DNA of 64,000 nt, taken from the NCBI GenBank assembly GCA_018825785.1, contig JAHKAY010000038.1, forward strand, positions 1 through 64,000, written 5' to 3'. Below are positions 23,924 through 31,453 of this stretch, in pieces. The notes under the pieces were generated by a model that worked only from the letters and a program-made list of their open reading frames with translations, made no database searches and was not told the origin of the DNA. Position numbers and translations under genes: made by a program. The first letter of the stretch is position 1, and every line of letters starts with the position of its first letter. Source of the stretch: Chloroflexota bacterium. Lineage in GTDB: Bacteria > Chloroflexota > Dehalococcoidia > JACVQG01 > JAHKAY01.

Positions 23924-24702
23924 GTGAGAACAGCGTTATCCAGATGATGGCGGCAAGGCGTTTTCGTCTTGGCAAGCAGAGAATGCTTGACTTTCTTGAT
24001 GAGCTGAGAGAGGCCAGTGGTGAAGGTGTCTCACTGTATCTGCCGCCCGGCTTAGAACCTGGTGAAGTGAACAAGTCTCTTGGAGAAACGCTTGGCTTGC
24101 AGGGTATACCTCCAGAGCTGAGTGAGTTTGCCGTTGCTTCGAAACAGGGAGTTATCATTTTCTGGGGACCGTCGCGAAAGTGCCTTGTTACGCCGCCATT
24201 CCCAGTCGAGGAGAAGGGCTTCTATCAGAACTACGATATTGAGGGGCTGCGTTCCATGCTGACGCACGACTACAAGGTTGCCCTCATTCTAATACGTCTT
24301 GGCGCATATGCTATCGGTGTCTATCAGGGTCAAAAGCTAGTCGGAAGCAAGGTGGGAACCGGTCTTGTCCATGCAAGGCACAAGCAGGGTGGTTCTTCGC
24401 AGGCCCGTTTCGCCCGGCACCGGGAAAAGCAGATAGAGTATTTTTTGAATCGCGTCTGCGGCCATGTGCGGGACCAGATTGAGCCTCACCTTCAGACACT
24501 GGACTGGGTTACCTATGGAGGCGCCAGAACCACAATACTCTTGCTTCGTAAACAGTGCCATTTCCTGGGACAGTTTGACGGCCGTACTTTGCCGCCCCTG
24601 CTGGATATACCTGAACCGCGCAAGGCTGTGCTAGAAACGGCAATAGACCGAGTCTGGGCAAGTAGCCTCATGGAATGGCGTGACAATGAAATCTTGACCT
24701 AG
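23920..24702 (+). CDS. Vms1/ANKZF1-like (VLRF1) peptidyl-tRNA release factor homologue
   Basis: This 260-residue protein looks like the bacterial branch of the VLRF1/eRF1-like family. The clearest sign is the loop HKQGGSSQARFARHREKQ (Gln161), which lines up with the GGSQ catalytic loop of eukaryotic Vms1. Vms1 cuts nascent chains from peptidyl-tRNA on split 60S subunits. The surrounding strands (VALILIRLGAYAIGVYQGQK, TILLLRKQCHF) fit an eRF1 domain-2-like fold. No zinc finger or ankyrin repeats are present. Its ATG overlaps the mutS2 stop by 4 nt, so the two are translationally coupled. MutS2 would split stalled ribosomes and this protein would then free the peptide. The family call is by motif and is not database-tested. 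Confidence 0.72.
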   Translation: MSENSVIQMMAARRFRLGKQRMLDFLDELREASGEGVSLYLPPGLEPGEVNKSLGETLGLQGIPPELSEFAVASKQGVIIFWGPSRKCLVTPPFPVEEKGFYQNYDIEGLRSMLTHDYKVALILIRLGAYAIGVYQGQKLVGSKVGTGLVHARHKQGGSSQARFARHREKQIEYFLNRVCGHVRDQIEPHLQTLDWVTYGGARTTILLLRKQCHFLGQFDGRTLPPLLDIPEPRKAVLETAIDRVWASSLMEWRDNEILT

Positions 24703-24802
24703 CAGGGTGATGAAAAAGTCCCGTAGAACGAGACCTTAGCTTTGGATCTGTCGGATATTTCGTATCTGCGTTTGGTTGGGCACCCCCTTTTTCGGCACCC
24801 TG
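24703..24802. mobile_element. 100-bp MITE-like element with IS5-type inverted ends
   Basis: The left end CAGGGTGATGAAAAAG and the inverted right end CAGGGTGCCGAAAAAG match at 14 of 16 positions. The left 20 bp match the IS end at 135-154 at 16 of 20. No gene is inside. The flanks are CTAG (24699-24702) and TTAG (24803-24806), consistent with a YTAR target duplication. The stop codon of the VLRF1 gene lies in the left copy. A 12-bp perfect palindrome TTAGGGCCCTAA (24803-24814) abuts the right end. Confidence 0.65.
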
Positions 24803-24814
24803 TTAGGGCCCTAA

Positions 24815-25230
24815 TAACGGCATGTGTGAACGCTTGTGAACGCTAGGGGCTAGGCTGGCAGGAGGGCGAGCTGGCGGGCGGGAGCTGGAGGCGGGGCAGG
24901 CAGGACCAGGGCAACTCGGAGCTTCTTGGCCCTGGCGTGGGCCTGGCCGTGGTGGTGGGCGCACAGCGCCATCAGGTTCTCGGGCCGGTTGAGCTTGGAG
25001 CAGGCCCGGGGCTGGCCGTTCAGGGGCGCTTACGCTGGTCCTCACCGTGCCTGAGGCCGAGCTCGTACTGAACTCTTTTGCCCGCGCGATAAGGGAAGCG
25101 AAACAGGGGTCTCGACCACCGTCTGTGCAGTCCTCAACCAGGCCAAAGAAGCTAGGGCATCGTCAGTCACCAGAACGTTCATAGGACCTGCTAGTCAGAA
25201 GATGTCACGCAGGAGTCCTGAAACAGATAG
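24815..25230. other. Gene-poor junction with decayed coding pieces
   Basis: Apart from the HNH relic (24850-25029), I find no intact gene. A minus-strand frame starting MNVLVTDDALASLAWL (ATG near 25182) runs 47 codons, and a neighbouring frame reads YRAGKRVQYEL, vaguely like the start of a Holliday-junction-resolvase-type nuclease. Neither is convincing. Base composition changes across this stretch from moderate to high GC. Confidence 0.4.
24850..25029 (-). pseudogene. C-terminal relic of an HNH endonuclease
   Basis: On the minus strand the open stretch after an in-frame stop (25032-25030) includes LNRPENLMALCAHHHGQAH and ends in a Pro/Ala-rich tail at a TAG (24852-24850). The N-(L)-x-x-L-C-x-x-H-H-x-x-x-H pattern is the end of an HNH nuclease core. 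The N-terminal CxxC and DH parts are absent or out of frame, so this is a phage- or mobile-element-derived remnant. Confidence 0.45.
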
Positions 25231-25304
25231 CGCGGCTGGTGAGATTCGAACTCACGACCACTGGTTCCGAAGACCAGTGCTCTGGTCCGCTGAGCTACAG
25301 CCGC
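25231..25304 (-). tRNA. tRNA-Arg (anticodon TCG)
   Basis: The complete cloverleaf has a 7-bp acceptor stem GCGGCTG/CAGCCGC (25304-25298 with 25238-25232), a D-arm with GCTC/GAGC, anticodon stem CTGGT/ACCAG around the loop CTTCGGA, a 5-base variable loop, and T-arm GTGAG-TTCGAAT-CTCAC. Discriminator G is at 25231. The 3' CCA is not encoded. It lies 3 bp after tRNA-His on the same strand. Confidence 0.93.
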
Positions 25305-25307
25305 TGG

Positions 25308-25381
25308 GGTGAGCGGAGGGATTCGAACCCTCGATCTCCAGGGCCACAACCTGGCGCCTTGAACCGCTCGGCTACGCTCAC
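25308..25381 (-). tRNA. tRNA-His (anticodon GTG)
   Basis: Acceptor stem GTGAGCG/CGCTCAC, anticodon stem CCAGG/CCTGG with loop TTGTGGC, T-arm GAGGG-TTCGAAT-CCCTC, and the histidine-specific C73 discriminator at 25308. The base before position 1 (25382) is G on the minus strand, as needed for G-1. CCA is not encoded. Confidence 0.93.
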
Positions 25382-25403
25382 CACAAAGACCATTCTATCC
25401 CCT

Positions 25404-26325
25404 CTAGATGCCTTCTTGCAAGCTGGGAAGATCCTGAAAGAGCCGGACAAGCCCCGGGTCAAACTGTTTTCCCGATTCCTGGGCGATAATGCGGCGGGCC
25501 CTCTCCGGGGTGAAGGCGGGGCGGTAGGGCCGGGGGGAGGCGAGGGCGGAAAAGGCATCGGCCAGGGCCATTATCCGGGCAAGAAGGGGTATCTCCTCTC
25601 CCTTCAACCCGTCGGGGTAGCCCCCGCCGTCCCAGCGCTCGTGGTGATAGCGGACCGCCTCCCCCACCCCCTTCCCCAGGGGCCGGGCAATGCGCCATCC
25701 CAGCGCCGGGTGGGCCTTCACCTCCCGCCACTCCTCGGGGGAAAGGCTCCCCCCCCTTCAAGAGGATGGCCCGGTCCAGGCCTACCTTGCCTGCATCATG
25801 GAGGATGGCCCCCAGCCGCAGCTCACGGAGGTCTTCGGCAGAGAGGCCGGACCTCTCCCCCAGGGCCAGGGCGGCGGCCATGGCTTTTCTGGTGTGGCCC
25901 CGGGCATAGGGGTCCTGGGCCTCCACCGCCTCGGCCAGGGCCAGCAGCACCTTCTCCCCCTCCACCAGCCCCTCATAGAGCCGCCTGAGCCGGACAAGGG
26001 CCCTGGCCCGGGAGGCCAGCTCCCGCCGGCGGAGGGGGCGGAGGAGGACCTCATCGGCCCCCACCTCCCATCCCCGGAGCCTCCCCTCCTCCCCTTCAGC
26101 CACCATCAGCACCGGCACCAGCCCATCCCGCTCCTTTATCCCGGAGCATAGGGAAAAGGGGTCAGTCCCGGAAAGGCAGGAGCCCAGCACCACCAGGTCG
26201 GGCGGGTGTCCTTGCTCCCCGGCTTCGGCCTGGACCTGGACATCAAAGCCCTCCACGGAGAGGACGGCTTCCAGTAGGCGGCGGCGGGCGGGGGATGCCT
26301 CCACCACCAGGGCCCTGGGCTTCAC
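25404..26325 (-). pseudogene. HD-GYP phosphodiesterase with degenerate receiver, frameshifted at a G8 run
   Basis: The gene would encode about 306 residues: a receiver-like domain (1-115) and an HD-GYP domain that hydrolyses cyclic di-GMP or a related dinucleotide. The receiver is degenerate: acidic pair lost (VVEAS), PDLVVLG with Gly for the phospho-Asp, and Arg for the Lys. HD-GYP motifs are GHTRKAMA, LHDAGKVG and RYHHERWDGGGYPDGL. The frame breaks after AILLKGG at a run of eight G (8 C at 25749-25756, plus strand). Removing one G restores SLSPEEWREVKAHPALG and joins the second half. This is a real frameshift, a slippage site or a base-call error. A GTG start at 26325 overlaps the stop of the upstream GH57 gene (GTGA). 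Confidence 0.75.
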
Positions 26326-28379
26326 CTCTCCTGTGTCCTGGCCTGCCAGCGGAGGAGCACCCCCCACCCCCGGCCGGGCCTGAGCTCTACGGGATATAAG
26401 ACAGCCAGGCAGGTCCCCTGATAGACCCTCTCCACGCCCTGCTCCGAGTTGGAGAAGGCCTCCACGGGAAAAAGCCAGAGCCGGGCGGGCTGAGACAGAG
26501 CCAGCTTCAGCTCCACCCCCAGGTGGCGGTTCCCCAGGACAATCGCTTCTGCCTTAAGCTCTGCCCTGCTGTCCAGGAGGCCGGCAGCCTCCCCTGCCCG
26601 GAAGTAGGCCTGGGGGTTATGCCCCCCACCCAGGAGGTTCAGGTTCCACTCGGAGAGGAAGACGCCCCTCCAGGAAGAGCCCCCCCGGTATTCCAGCCGG
26701 TATTCCACCTCAAAACCCTCGTCCAGCACCCTGAAGGCCTTTTCCAAAAGGAGGGGCTGGCCCCCCACCCTGCCCTCCCGCCTCAGGACAAGGCACCGAC
26801 CCGCAACATCGGTCTCAAAGGCACCCCCGGCGAAGTCCCCGGCATCGGCATATTCCCCGTGGCCGAAATCCTCCAGGCCCACCCCTTCCTCCAGGAAATG
26901 CTCCAGGGCGGAGGTCCGGGGAAAGGGGTCATAGCTGGGAGTGAGCACTTCCTTCTCTTTGATGCGGACGAGGTCGTGGATGCTCTTCAGTCCCCCCTCC
27001 TCCCCCCCCCGCTCCAGGAGGGCCCGGTGGTAGGCCTCCGGGCGGCGGGCCAGGGTGGACAGCAGGTTAGAGGCAGGGAGGTAGAGGTCCCACTCCCCCA
27101 GGGCCCCCCCCTCCCCCGGCCTGAAGAAGAGGCCCTGGTCTCTGCCCTCGTAGACCACCTCCTCCCTGCCATCCAGGTCCACATCCTCCCTCTCCCAGCC
27201 TGAAGGCCCCAGGACGCCCCAGGCCTGTCTCTCGGCCCGGAGGAGGTGATGGTAGGCTACTGCTCTGAGGTCGGCCAGGTAGAGGCCGCCGAAGATGCCG
27301 TGCCAGTAGGCGCAACAGGACTGGGCCCGCCACAGGTCATCCCGTCCGTCCACCCCCTTCTCCAGGGCGCGGTAGACCAGGCGGTGAGTCCGGAGCATCC
27401 TCTTGTGGAGCCAGTTGGCCTCGGGATATTTCACCAGGAAGTGCCTCCAGAAGCCGCCATGCAGGAAGTCCAGCACCTCCGGCCGGGCCTGGAACTCCCG
27501 CTTCAGGGCCTCCAGGGCCTCGGTCTTCTGGGTGGGAAGGGCCCACTCCAGCATCTCATCGTAGGAGGCACAGGGTAGGTAGATATTTCCCAGGGGAGCA
27601 AAGCTGGTGGCATATTCCCCCAGGGGGATTGGGGTAAGCCAGGAGGCGCTCCCCTCTATGGCGGAGAGGAACTCCTCCACCCAGCCCTCCTCCCAGCAGC
27701 GTTCATAGGTCCCCGGCCAGACCCCGAACTTCTCCCCATCATCCGCCATGACCACGATATGCCCCGGCCCCCCTTCGGCCAGGGAGCGGAGGTAGTCCAT
27801 GACCTGAGGCACCGTCTTAAAGGGTATGGAGTAGCGCAGGGCCTTGAGGGAGGAGAAGACCTTGAGTGGGTGCCCCTCTTCCTCGGTGAGGCGGTAGCCG
27901 AGGAGGTCCCCTCCCTCCAGTCCCACCATCTTGAAATGGATATCGTCCACCACTGTCCACTCCGCCCCTGCCTGGTGGAGGGGGCGGGGGAGGGAGGGCT
28001 CCCACACCCTTTCCGTCAGCCACAGACCGGTGGGACGGACGCTGAAGAACCCCTCCAGAGCCCGGGAGAGCTTCTCTATCTGTCCCACCTTGTCCCGGTC
28101 GGGGATGGCGGGCAGGATGGGCTCAAAATAGCCCCCCGACATCGCCTCCACCTGTCCCCGCCGGACCAGGGCCCCCAGGCGCCGGAGGTACTCCGGCCGT
28201 TGCTCCTGGAACCAGTCTATCAGAGGTCCCGAGTTGTGCAGGGAAAGCCTTATCAGGGGGTGCCTCTCCAGGGCCTCCAGCATAGGCAGGTAGGCCTTCT
28301 GGTAGGCCTCCTCTATCACCCAGGGGAAGTTCCCCACCGGCTGGTGGTTGTGGATGGCCAAGCCCAGGTAGAACGTCAA
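26322..28379 (-). CDS. GH57 4-alpha-glucanotransferase/alpha-amylase with C-terminal DUF1925/1926 domains
   Basis: This 685-residue enzyme of glycoside hydrolase family 57 cleaves and transfers alpha-1,4-glucan chains in the cytoplasm. The catalytic nucleophile is Glu123 in LWLTERVWEP and the acid/base Asp214 in MADDGEKFGVW, the same numbers as in the Thermococcus litoralis 4-alpha-glucanotransferase. The N-terminus LAIHNHQPVGNF is the family's first conserved region. The C-terminal half carries the beta-sandwich domains typical of that group. It has no signal peptide. It overlaps the next upstream gene (28376) by 4 nt and the downstream HD-GYP gene, forming an operon with a ROK kinase and a second GH57 enzyme. 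Likely role: breakdown or remodelling of glycogen made by the glgC-GH57-glgA genes at 34.8-39.1 kb. Confidence 0.9.
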   Translation of the reverse strand: MTFYLGLAIHNHQPVGNFPWVIEEAYQKAYLPMLEALERHPLIRLSLHNSGPLIDWFQEQRPEYLRRLGALVRRGQVEAMSGGYFEPILPAIPDRDKVGQIEKLSRALEGFFSVRPTGLWLTERVWEPSLPRPLHQAGAEWTVVDDIHFKMVGLEGGDLLGYRLTEEEGHPLKVFSSLKALRYSIPFKTVPQVMDYLRSLAEGGPGHIVVMADDGEKFGVWPGTYERCWEEGWVEEFLSAIEGSASWLTPIPLGEYATSFAPLGNIYLPCASYDEMLEWALPTQKTEALEALKREFQARPEVLDFLHGGFWRHFLVKYPEANWLHKRMLRTHRLVYRALEKGVDGRDDLWRAQSCCAYWHGIFGGLYLADLRAVAYHHLLRAERQAWGVLGPSGWEREDVDLDGREEVVYEGRDQGLFFRPGEGGALGEWDLYLPASNLLSTLARRPEAYHRALLERGGEEGGLKSIHDLVRIKEKEVLTPSYDPFPRTSALEHFLEEGVGLEDFGHGEYADAGDFAGGAFETDVAGRCLVLRREGRVGGQPLLLEKAFRVLDEGFEVEYRLEYRGGSSWRGVFLSEWNLNLLGGGHNPQAYFRAGEAAGLLDSRAELKAEAIVLGNRHLGVELKLALSQPARLWLFPVEAFSNSEQGVERVYQGTCLAVLYPVELRPGRGWGVLLRWQARTQER

Positions 28380-29668
28380 GCCGAACCCGCCAGGATCCGG
28401 TCCACTATCTTCACCGCCAGGTCCCTGGAGGCCACCAGCTTGTAATAGGCCTCCCGCTTCTCGGGCTCAGGGCATCCGGAGAGCTGGATGGACCGGTAGG
28501 CGTTGAGGATGACCTCCTGCTGCTCCATGAGCCCCCGGTGGATCATGTTGATGTCCCACCAGGGCTTGCAGGAGGCCCACCAGAACTGGCAGCTGTGCAT
28601 GGCGGGGTCCAGGAGCCCCCGGGCGATGTCGGCGTAGCGGCAGCTATCGGCGTTGTCGGCCAGCTTGAGGGTCTTCTTCACCAGGGCTATGGCCAGGCCC
28701 AGGTGTTCCCACTGCTTGTGGTGGATAGGGTTATCTTTGGCATTCCACAGAGGATATATGTTCTCCGCCTTCATGTCCTCCAGGCTGGTGGACCAGGAGC
28801 CGGCGCGGGGCTCCACCGCCGCGCCCGGGGGGAAGCGCTTCAGGAGCTCGCTTATGGTGACTATGGTTATTTCCGCCGGGGCATAGTTAAAGAGGTCCCG
28901 GGCCTGCTGGTCAAGGGCCCGCCTCTGCTTCAAGGGGGCTTCCGGGGAGTGGGGGACGATGGCATCATAGACCTCGTGCAGGAAGAGCTTCTCCCAGTTC
29001 AGGATGTGGTGCCCGAAGGTCTCGGCATCCATGGCCGTGATTACATAGATATCCCCCTTGTCACTGCGCAGGCCCCGGAGATGCTGGATGAAACCCGGGC
29101 CGTCAATCCCCTGAAAGCTGATCTTGTTACTCAGGATATCGTCCCGGAAGAACAGCGCCAGGCGCTCCCCGTCCACCTCAGTCTGGTAGATGATGTCCAT
29201 GGGCCATGCGGCGGGGCAGGCCACCCCGGCCAGGAGCAGCCACTCGTGGCGGGACTCCATCACCGGCTCCAGGACCTCCCGGCTCCAGGCCATCTCCGGG
29301 GGAAAGAAGCCACGGGGTTGATATAGGTCACCAAGGAAGTGGCGGTTGGTGAGCTGGTTGCGCCTTATCTGGTGCTTCATCTCTTCTACAGGGATGAGGG
29401 GGAGGATGGGGTGATATTTGGCCGAGCCGGTAAACTCCACCTGGCCCCGCTCCGCCAGCTCGTTCAGGCCCTCCAGCACCCCCTTCTCCCCCCTCTCCCA
29501 GAGCATCTCGCTCAGCACCCCCTGGATGTTCACCGTCGCTTTGGCATGGGGATGGTCCCGGAAGACCTGGAGGAGGGGGTAATAGGCCTCATCGCAGACC
29601 TTCTTGAGCACGCTGTACATCTGGGTTGGGGGCTGATAGAAATGGAAGAAGGGTGCCCAGTATATCAC
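28376..29668 (-). CDS. GH57 glycoside hydrolase, alpha-amylase-like
   Basis: This 430-residue second GH57 enzyme lies in the same operon. Conserved regions are FFHFYQPP near the start, FFPPEMAWS with probable nucleophile Glu125, and TAMDAETFGHH with probable acid/base Asp214. It ends with a helical bundle (QFWWASCKPWWDINMIHRG) and lacks the long C-terminal domains of its neighbour. This short type is annotated variously as alpha-amylase or as uncharacterised GH57; the substrate is likely an alpha-glucan but is not certain. It overlaps both neighbours by 4 nt (ATGA), so the operon order ROK kinase, short GH57, long GH57, HD-GYP is firm. Confidence 0.85.
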   Translation of the reverse strand: MIYWAPFFHFYQPPTQMYSVLKKVCDEAYYPLLQVFRDHPHAKATVNIQGVLSEMLWERGEKGVLEGLNELAERGQVEFTGSAKYHPILPLIPVEEMKHQIRRNQLTNRHFLGDLYQPRGFFPPEMAWSREVLEPVMESRHEWLLLAGVACPAAWPMDIIYQTEVDGERLALFFRDDILSNKISFQGIDGPGFIQHLRGLRSDKGDIYVITAMDAETFGHHILNWEKLFLHEVYDAIVPHSPEAPLKQRRALDQQARDLFNYAPAEITIVTISELLKRFPPGAAVEPRAGSWSTSLEDMKAENIYPLWNAKDNPIHHKQWEHLGLAIALVKKTLKLADNADSCRYADIARGLLDPAMHSCQFWWASCKPWWDINMIHRGLMEQQEVILNAYRSIQLSGCPEPEKREAYYKLVASRDLAVKIVDRILAGSA

Positions 29669-30585
29669 CTGCTCCCTCCTTGCCTGAAGAACCAGGCGGC
29701 TACCCCCAGGAGGCCAGGGTCATCTCCCAGGGCTGGGGGGACCATCTTTACAATTCCCGCCGGAAGGGCAAAGGCCCTCTGGCGCAGGGCCCTCTCCGCC
29801 GGCCCCAGGAGTAGCTCCCCCATGTTGGCCACCCCGCCCCCCAGGATGAGGAGCTCCGGGTTGAAGATGTTCACCAGGTTGGCCAGGCCGATGCCCAGAT
29901 ATTCCCCCGCCCGCTCAATTACCTCCCGGGCCAGGGGATCCCCCTCCCGGGCCGCTCTATGGACCATCTCCGCCGTCATCCGCTTCTTGAGCCTCCGCCT
30001 GGCCTCCCGGGCGATAGCCCAGCCGGAGGCCAGGGCCTCCAGGCAGCCCCGGCTGCCGCAGTGGCAGCGGGGCCCTTTGGCCTCAATTACCTGATGACCC
30101 ACCTCCCCGGCCGCGCCCTGGGCTCCCAGGTAGAGCCGGTCATCGGCTATGATGCCGCCGCCAATGCCGGTGCTGATAGTGAGGTAGAGGAGGTGATGGA
30201 AACCCCTGCCGGCCCCAAAGGTGTGCTCCCCCAGGGCGGCGGCGCTGGCATCGTTCAGGAGAAGAGTAGGGAGGCCAAACCTCTCCTCCACCCTCTCCCT
30301 TATGGGCAAGTCCTGGAACTCCGGGATATTGGGAGAGATAGTGACCACCCCCCTCCCCATATCTATTATCCCCGCAGAGGCCAGGCCGATTCCCTCCACC
30401 CTGGCATTTCCTGCCCCGACAAGGACTTCTTCAATGGCCATAGAGAGCTGGCCCAGCACCATCCCCACCCCCCCGCCGGCACGGGTGGGCTGCCTGGCCC
30501 GGAGGAGGACCTCTCCCATCTCATTGACCAGGGCCGAGCGGACATTGGTCCCCCCCACATCCACCCCCACGACCAGCCTTTCCAT
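29665..30585 (-). CDS. ROK-family sugar kinase, probably glucokinase
   Basis: This 306-residue ROK kinase has an N-terminal ATP phosphate loop VGVDVGGTNVRSA, sugar-binding LNDASAAALGEH and STGIGGGI, the EVGHQ catalytic region and the zinc motif CHCGSRGCLEALAS. There is no helix-turn-helix, so it is an enzyme and not a repressor. As the first gene of the GH57 operon it would phosphorylate glucose released from alpha-glucans. A TAGAAT box lies 13 bp upstream with ATGACA 17 bp before it, so the transcript has a very short leader. Confidence 0.88.
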   Translation of the reverse strand: MERLVVGVDVGGTNVRSALVNEMGEVLLRARQPTRAGGGVGMVLGQLSMAIEEVLVGAGNARVEGIGLASAGIIDMGRGVVTISPNIPEFQDLPIRERVEERFGLPTLLLNDASAAALGEHTFGAGRGFHHLLYLTISTGIGGGIIADDRLYLGAQGAAGEVGHQVIEAKGPRCHCGSRGCLEALASGWAIAREARRRLKKRMTAEMVHRAAREGDPLAREVIERAGEYLGIGLANLVNIFNPELLILGGGVANMGELLLGPAERALRQRAFALPAGIVKMVPPALGDDPGLLGVAAWFFRQGGSR

Positions 30586-30598
30586 ATCTTAGCTTTCT

Positions 30599-30627
30599 AT
30601 TCTAGCGCCTGTCCCCTGCCCTGTCAT
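30599..30627 (-). promoter_or_regulatory. Promoter of the ROK/GH57 operon
   Basis: On the minus strand ATGACA (30627-30622), 17 bp and TAGAAT (30604-30599). The ATG is 13 bp downstream. The same ATGACA-17-TAGAAT pair precedes the gene at 32047. Confidence 0.6.
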
Positions 30628-30671
30628 CCCCCTGGCTGGTCCAGATACAACTGACAAAAGGGGTAGCAATG

Positions 30672-30721
30672 AACGGTTGCCTCATGTTGCCGTTTTCCTG
30701 CTCTCGGCTAAGGCATATAAT
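30672..30721 (+). promoter_or_regulatory. -10 box and dyad upstream of the metal transporter gene
   Basis: TATAAT at 30716-30721 is followed 30 bp later by the GTG start. An inverted repeat AACGG/CCGTT with a 13-bp centre lies at 30672-30694, a possible operator. No good -35 is visible. Confidence 0.4.
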
Positions 30722-30751
30722 GATGTGGCAATTCGTTCACAGGGGTGAGAA

Positions 30752-31444
30752 GTGTTCAACCCAGCATATGTTGGCGTGGTGATGATAGGGCTTCTGCACG
30801 GCTTTGAGCCCGGGCACGGTTGGCCAGTGGCCGTGCTGTACTCCATGAAGAGAAGAAACGCCGTTGCCAGCGCAACTCTCAGCTCATTCATTATCGGCAT
30901 TGGGCATCTTGTGTCATCCATAGCCGTTGTTGTCGCCTATGTTCTACTCCAAAACTGGCTGGATTTTGAAGCCCCATGGATGAAGTATGTTGCCGCGGCT
31001 TTGCTGCTGGTCCTGGCTTTCAGGTTGTTCAGAGAAAAGGTGGACGACCTGGAAAGGCAACATGGTCATCGTCATCCCGGCGGTCCAGAAACGGAGCACA
31101 ATCACGGGCATGAACACCCAGGGCAAGGCGAACACACCCATGAGCATGAGCACAGGGCAGCAGTTGTGCTGGGCCTCCTGGGACTGGCTTCATTTGCTTT
31201 CATCCTGGGTTTTGCCCACGAGGAGGAAATCGCCCTGCTCGCTCTGGCAGCCGGCGGTCTCAATGCCTGGACCCTTATGATGGCGTACGGCGTTTCGGTC
31301 CTGCTGGGGCTCATCACGGCAACCATCATCGGCGTCAAACTCTACGAACAGCTCCAGCCCAAACTCGCCCGGTACGAAAAACACATCCCAAAGATGGGCA
31401 GTGTTCTTCTTGCGGCAATGGCTATCATAATCGCCATCGGGTGA
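30752..31444 (+). CDS. NicO/RcnA-like nickel-cobalt transporter
   Basis: This 230-residue membrane protein has about six helices. The first carries GLLHGFEPGHGWPVA, the His-x-x-x-x-H/D metal motif of the NicO/HoxN-type transporters. A loop at about 105-135 is packed with His, Asp and Glu (HGHRHPGG, HNHGHEHPG, HTHEHEH) and should bind metal. FAHEEEIALLAL is the second conserved motif. The GTG start at 30752 has an AGGGGTGAGA ribosome site. Direction (uptake or export) cannot be told; the His-rich loop is common in exporters of the RcnA kind. Its base composition is less GC-rich than that of the flanking genes. Confidence 0.8.
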   Translation: MFNPAYVGVVMIGLLHGFEPGHGWPVAVLYSMKRRNAVASATLSSFIIGIGHLVSSIAVVVAYVLLQNWLDFEAPWMKYVAAALLLVLAFRLFREKVDDLERQHGHRHPGGPETEHNHGHEHPGQGEHTHEHEHRAAVVLGLLGLASFAFILGFAHEEEIALLALAAGGLNAWTLMMAYGVSVLLGLITATIIGVKLYEQLQPKLARYEKHIPKMGSVLLAAMAIIIAIG

Positions 31445-31453
31445 CGGTCTGGC

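Noticed and set aside
25239-25988. 249-codon plus-strand frame across the tRNA genes
   Set aside because: It crosses two complete minus-strand tRNAs and an HD-GYP gene; Pro/Gly-rich composition is an artefact.
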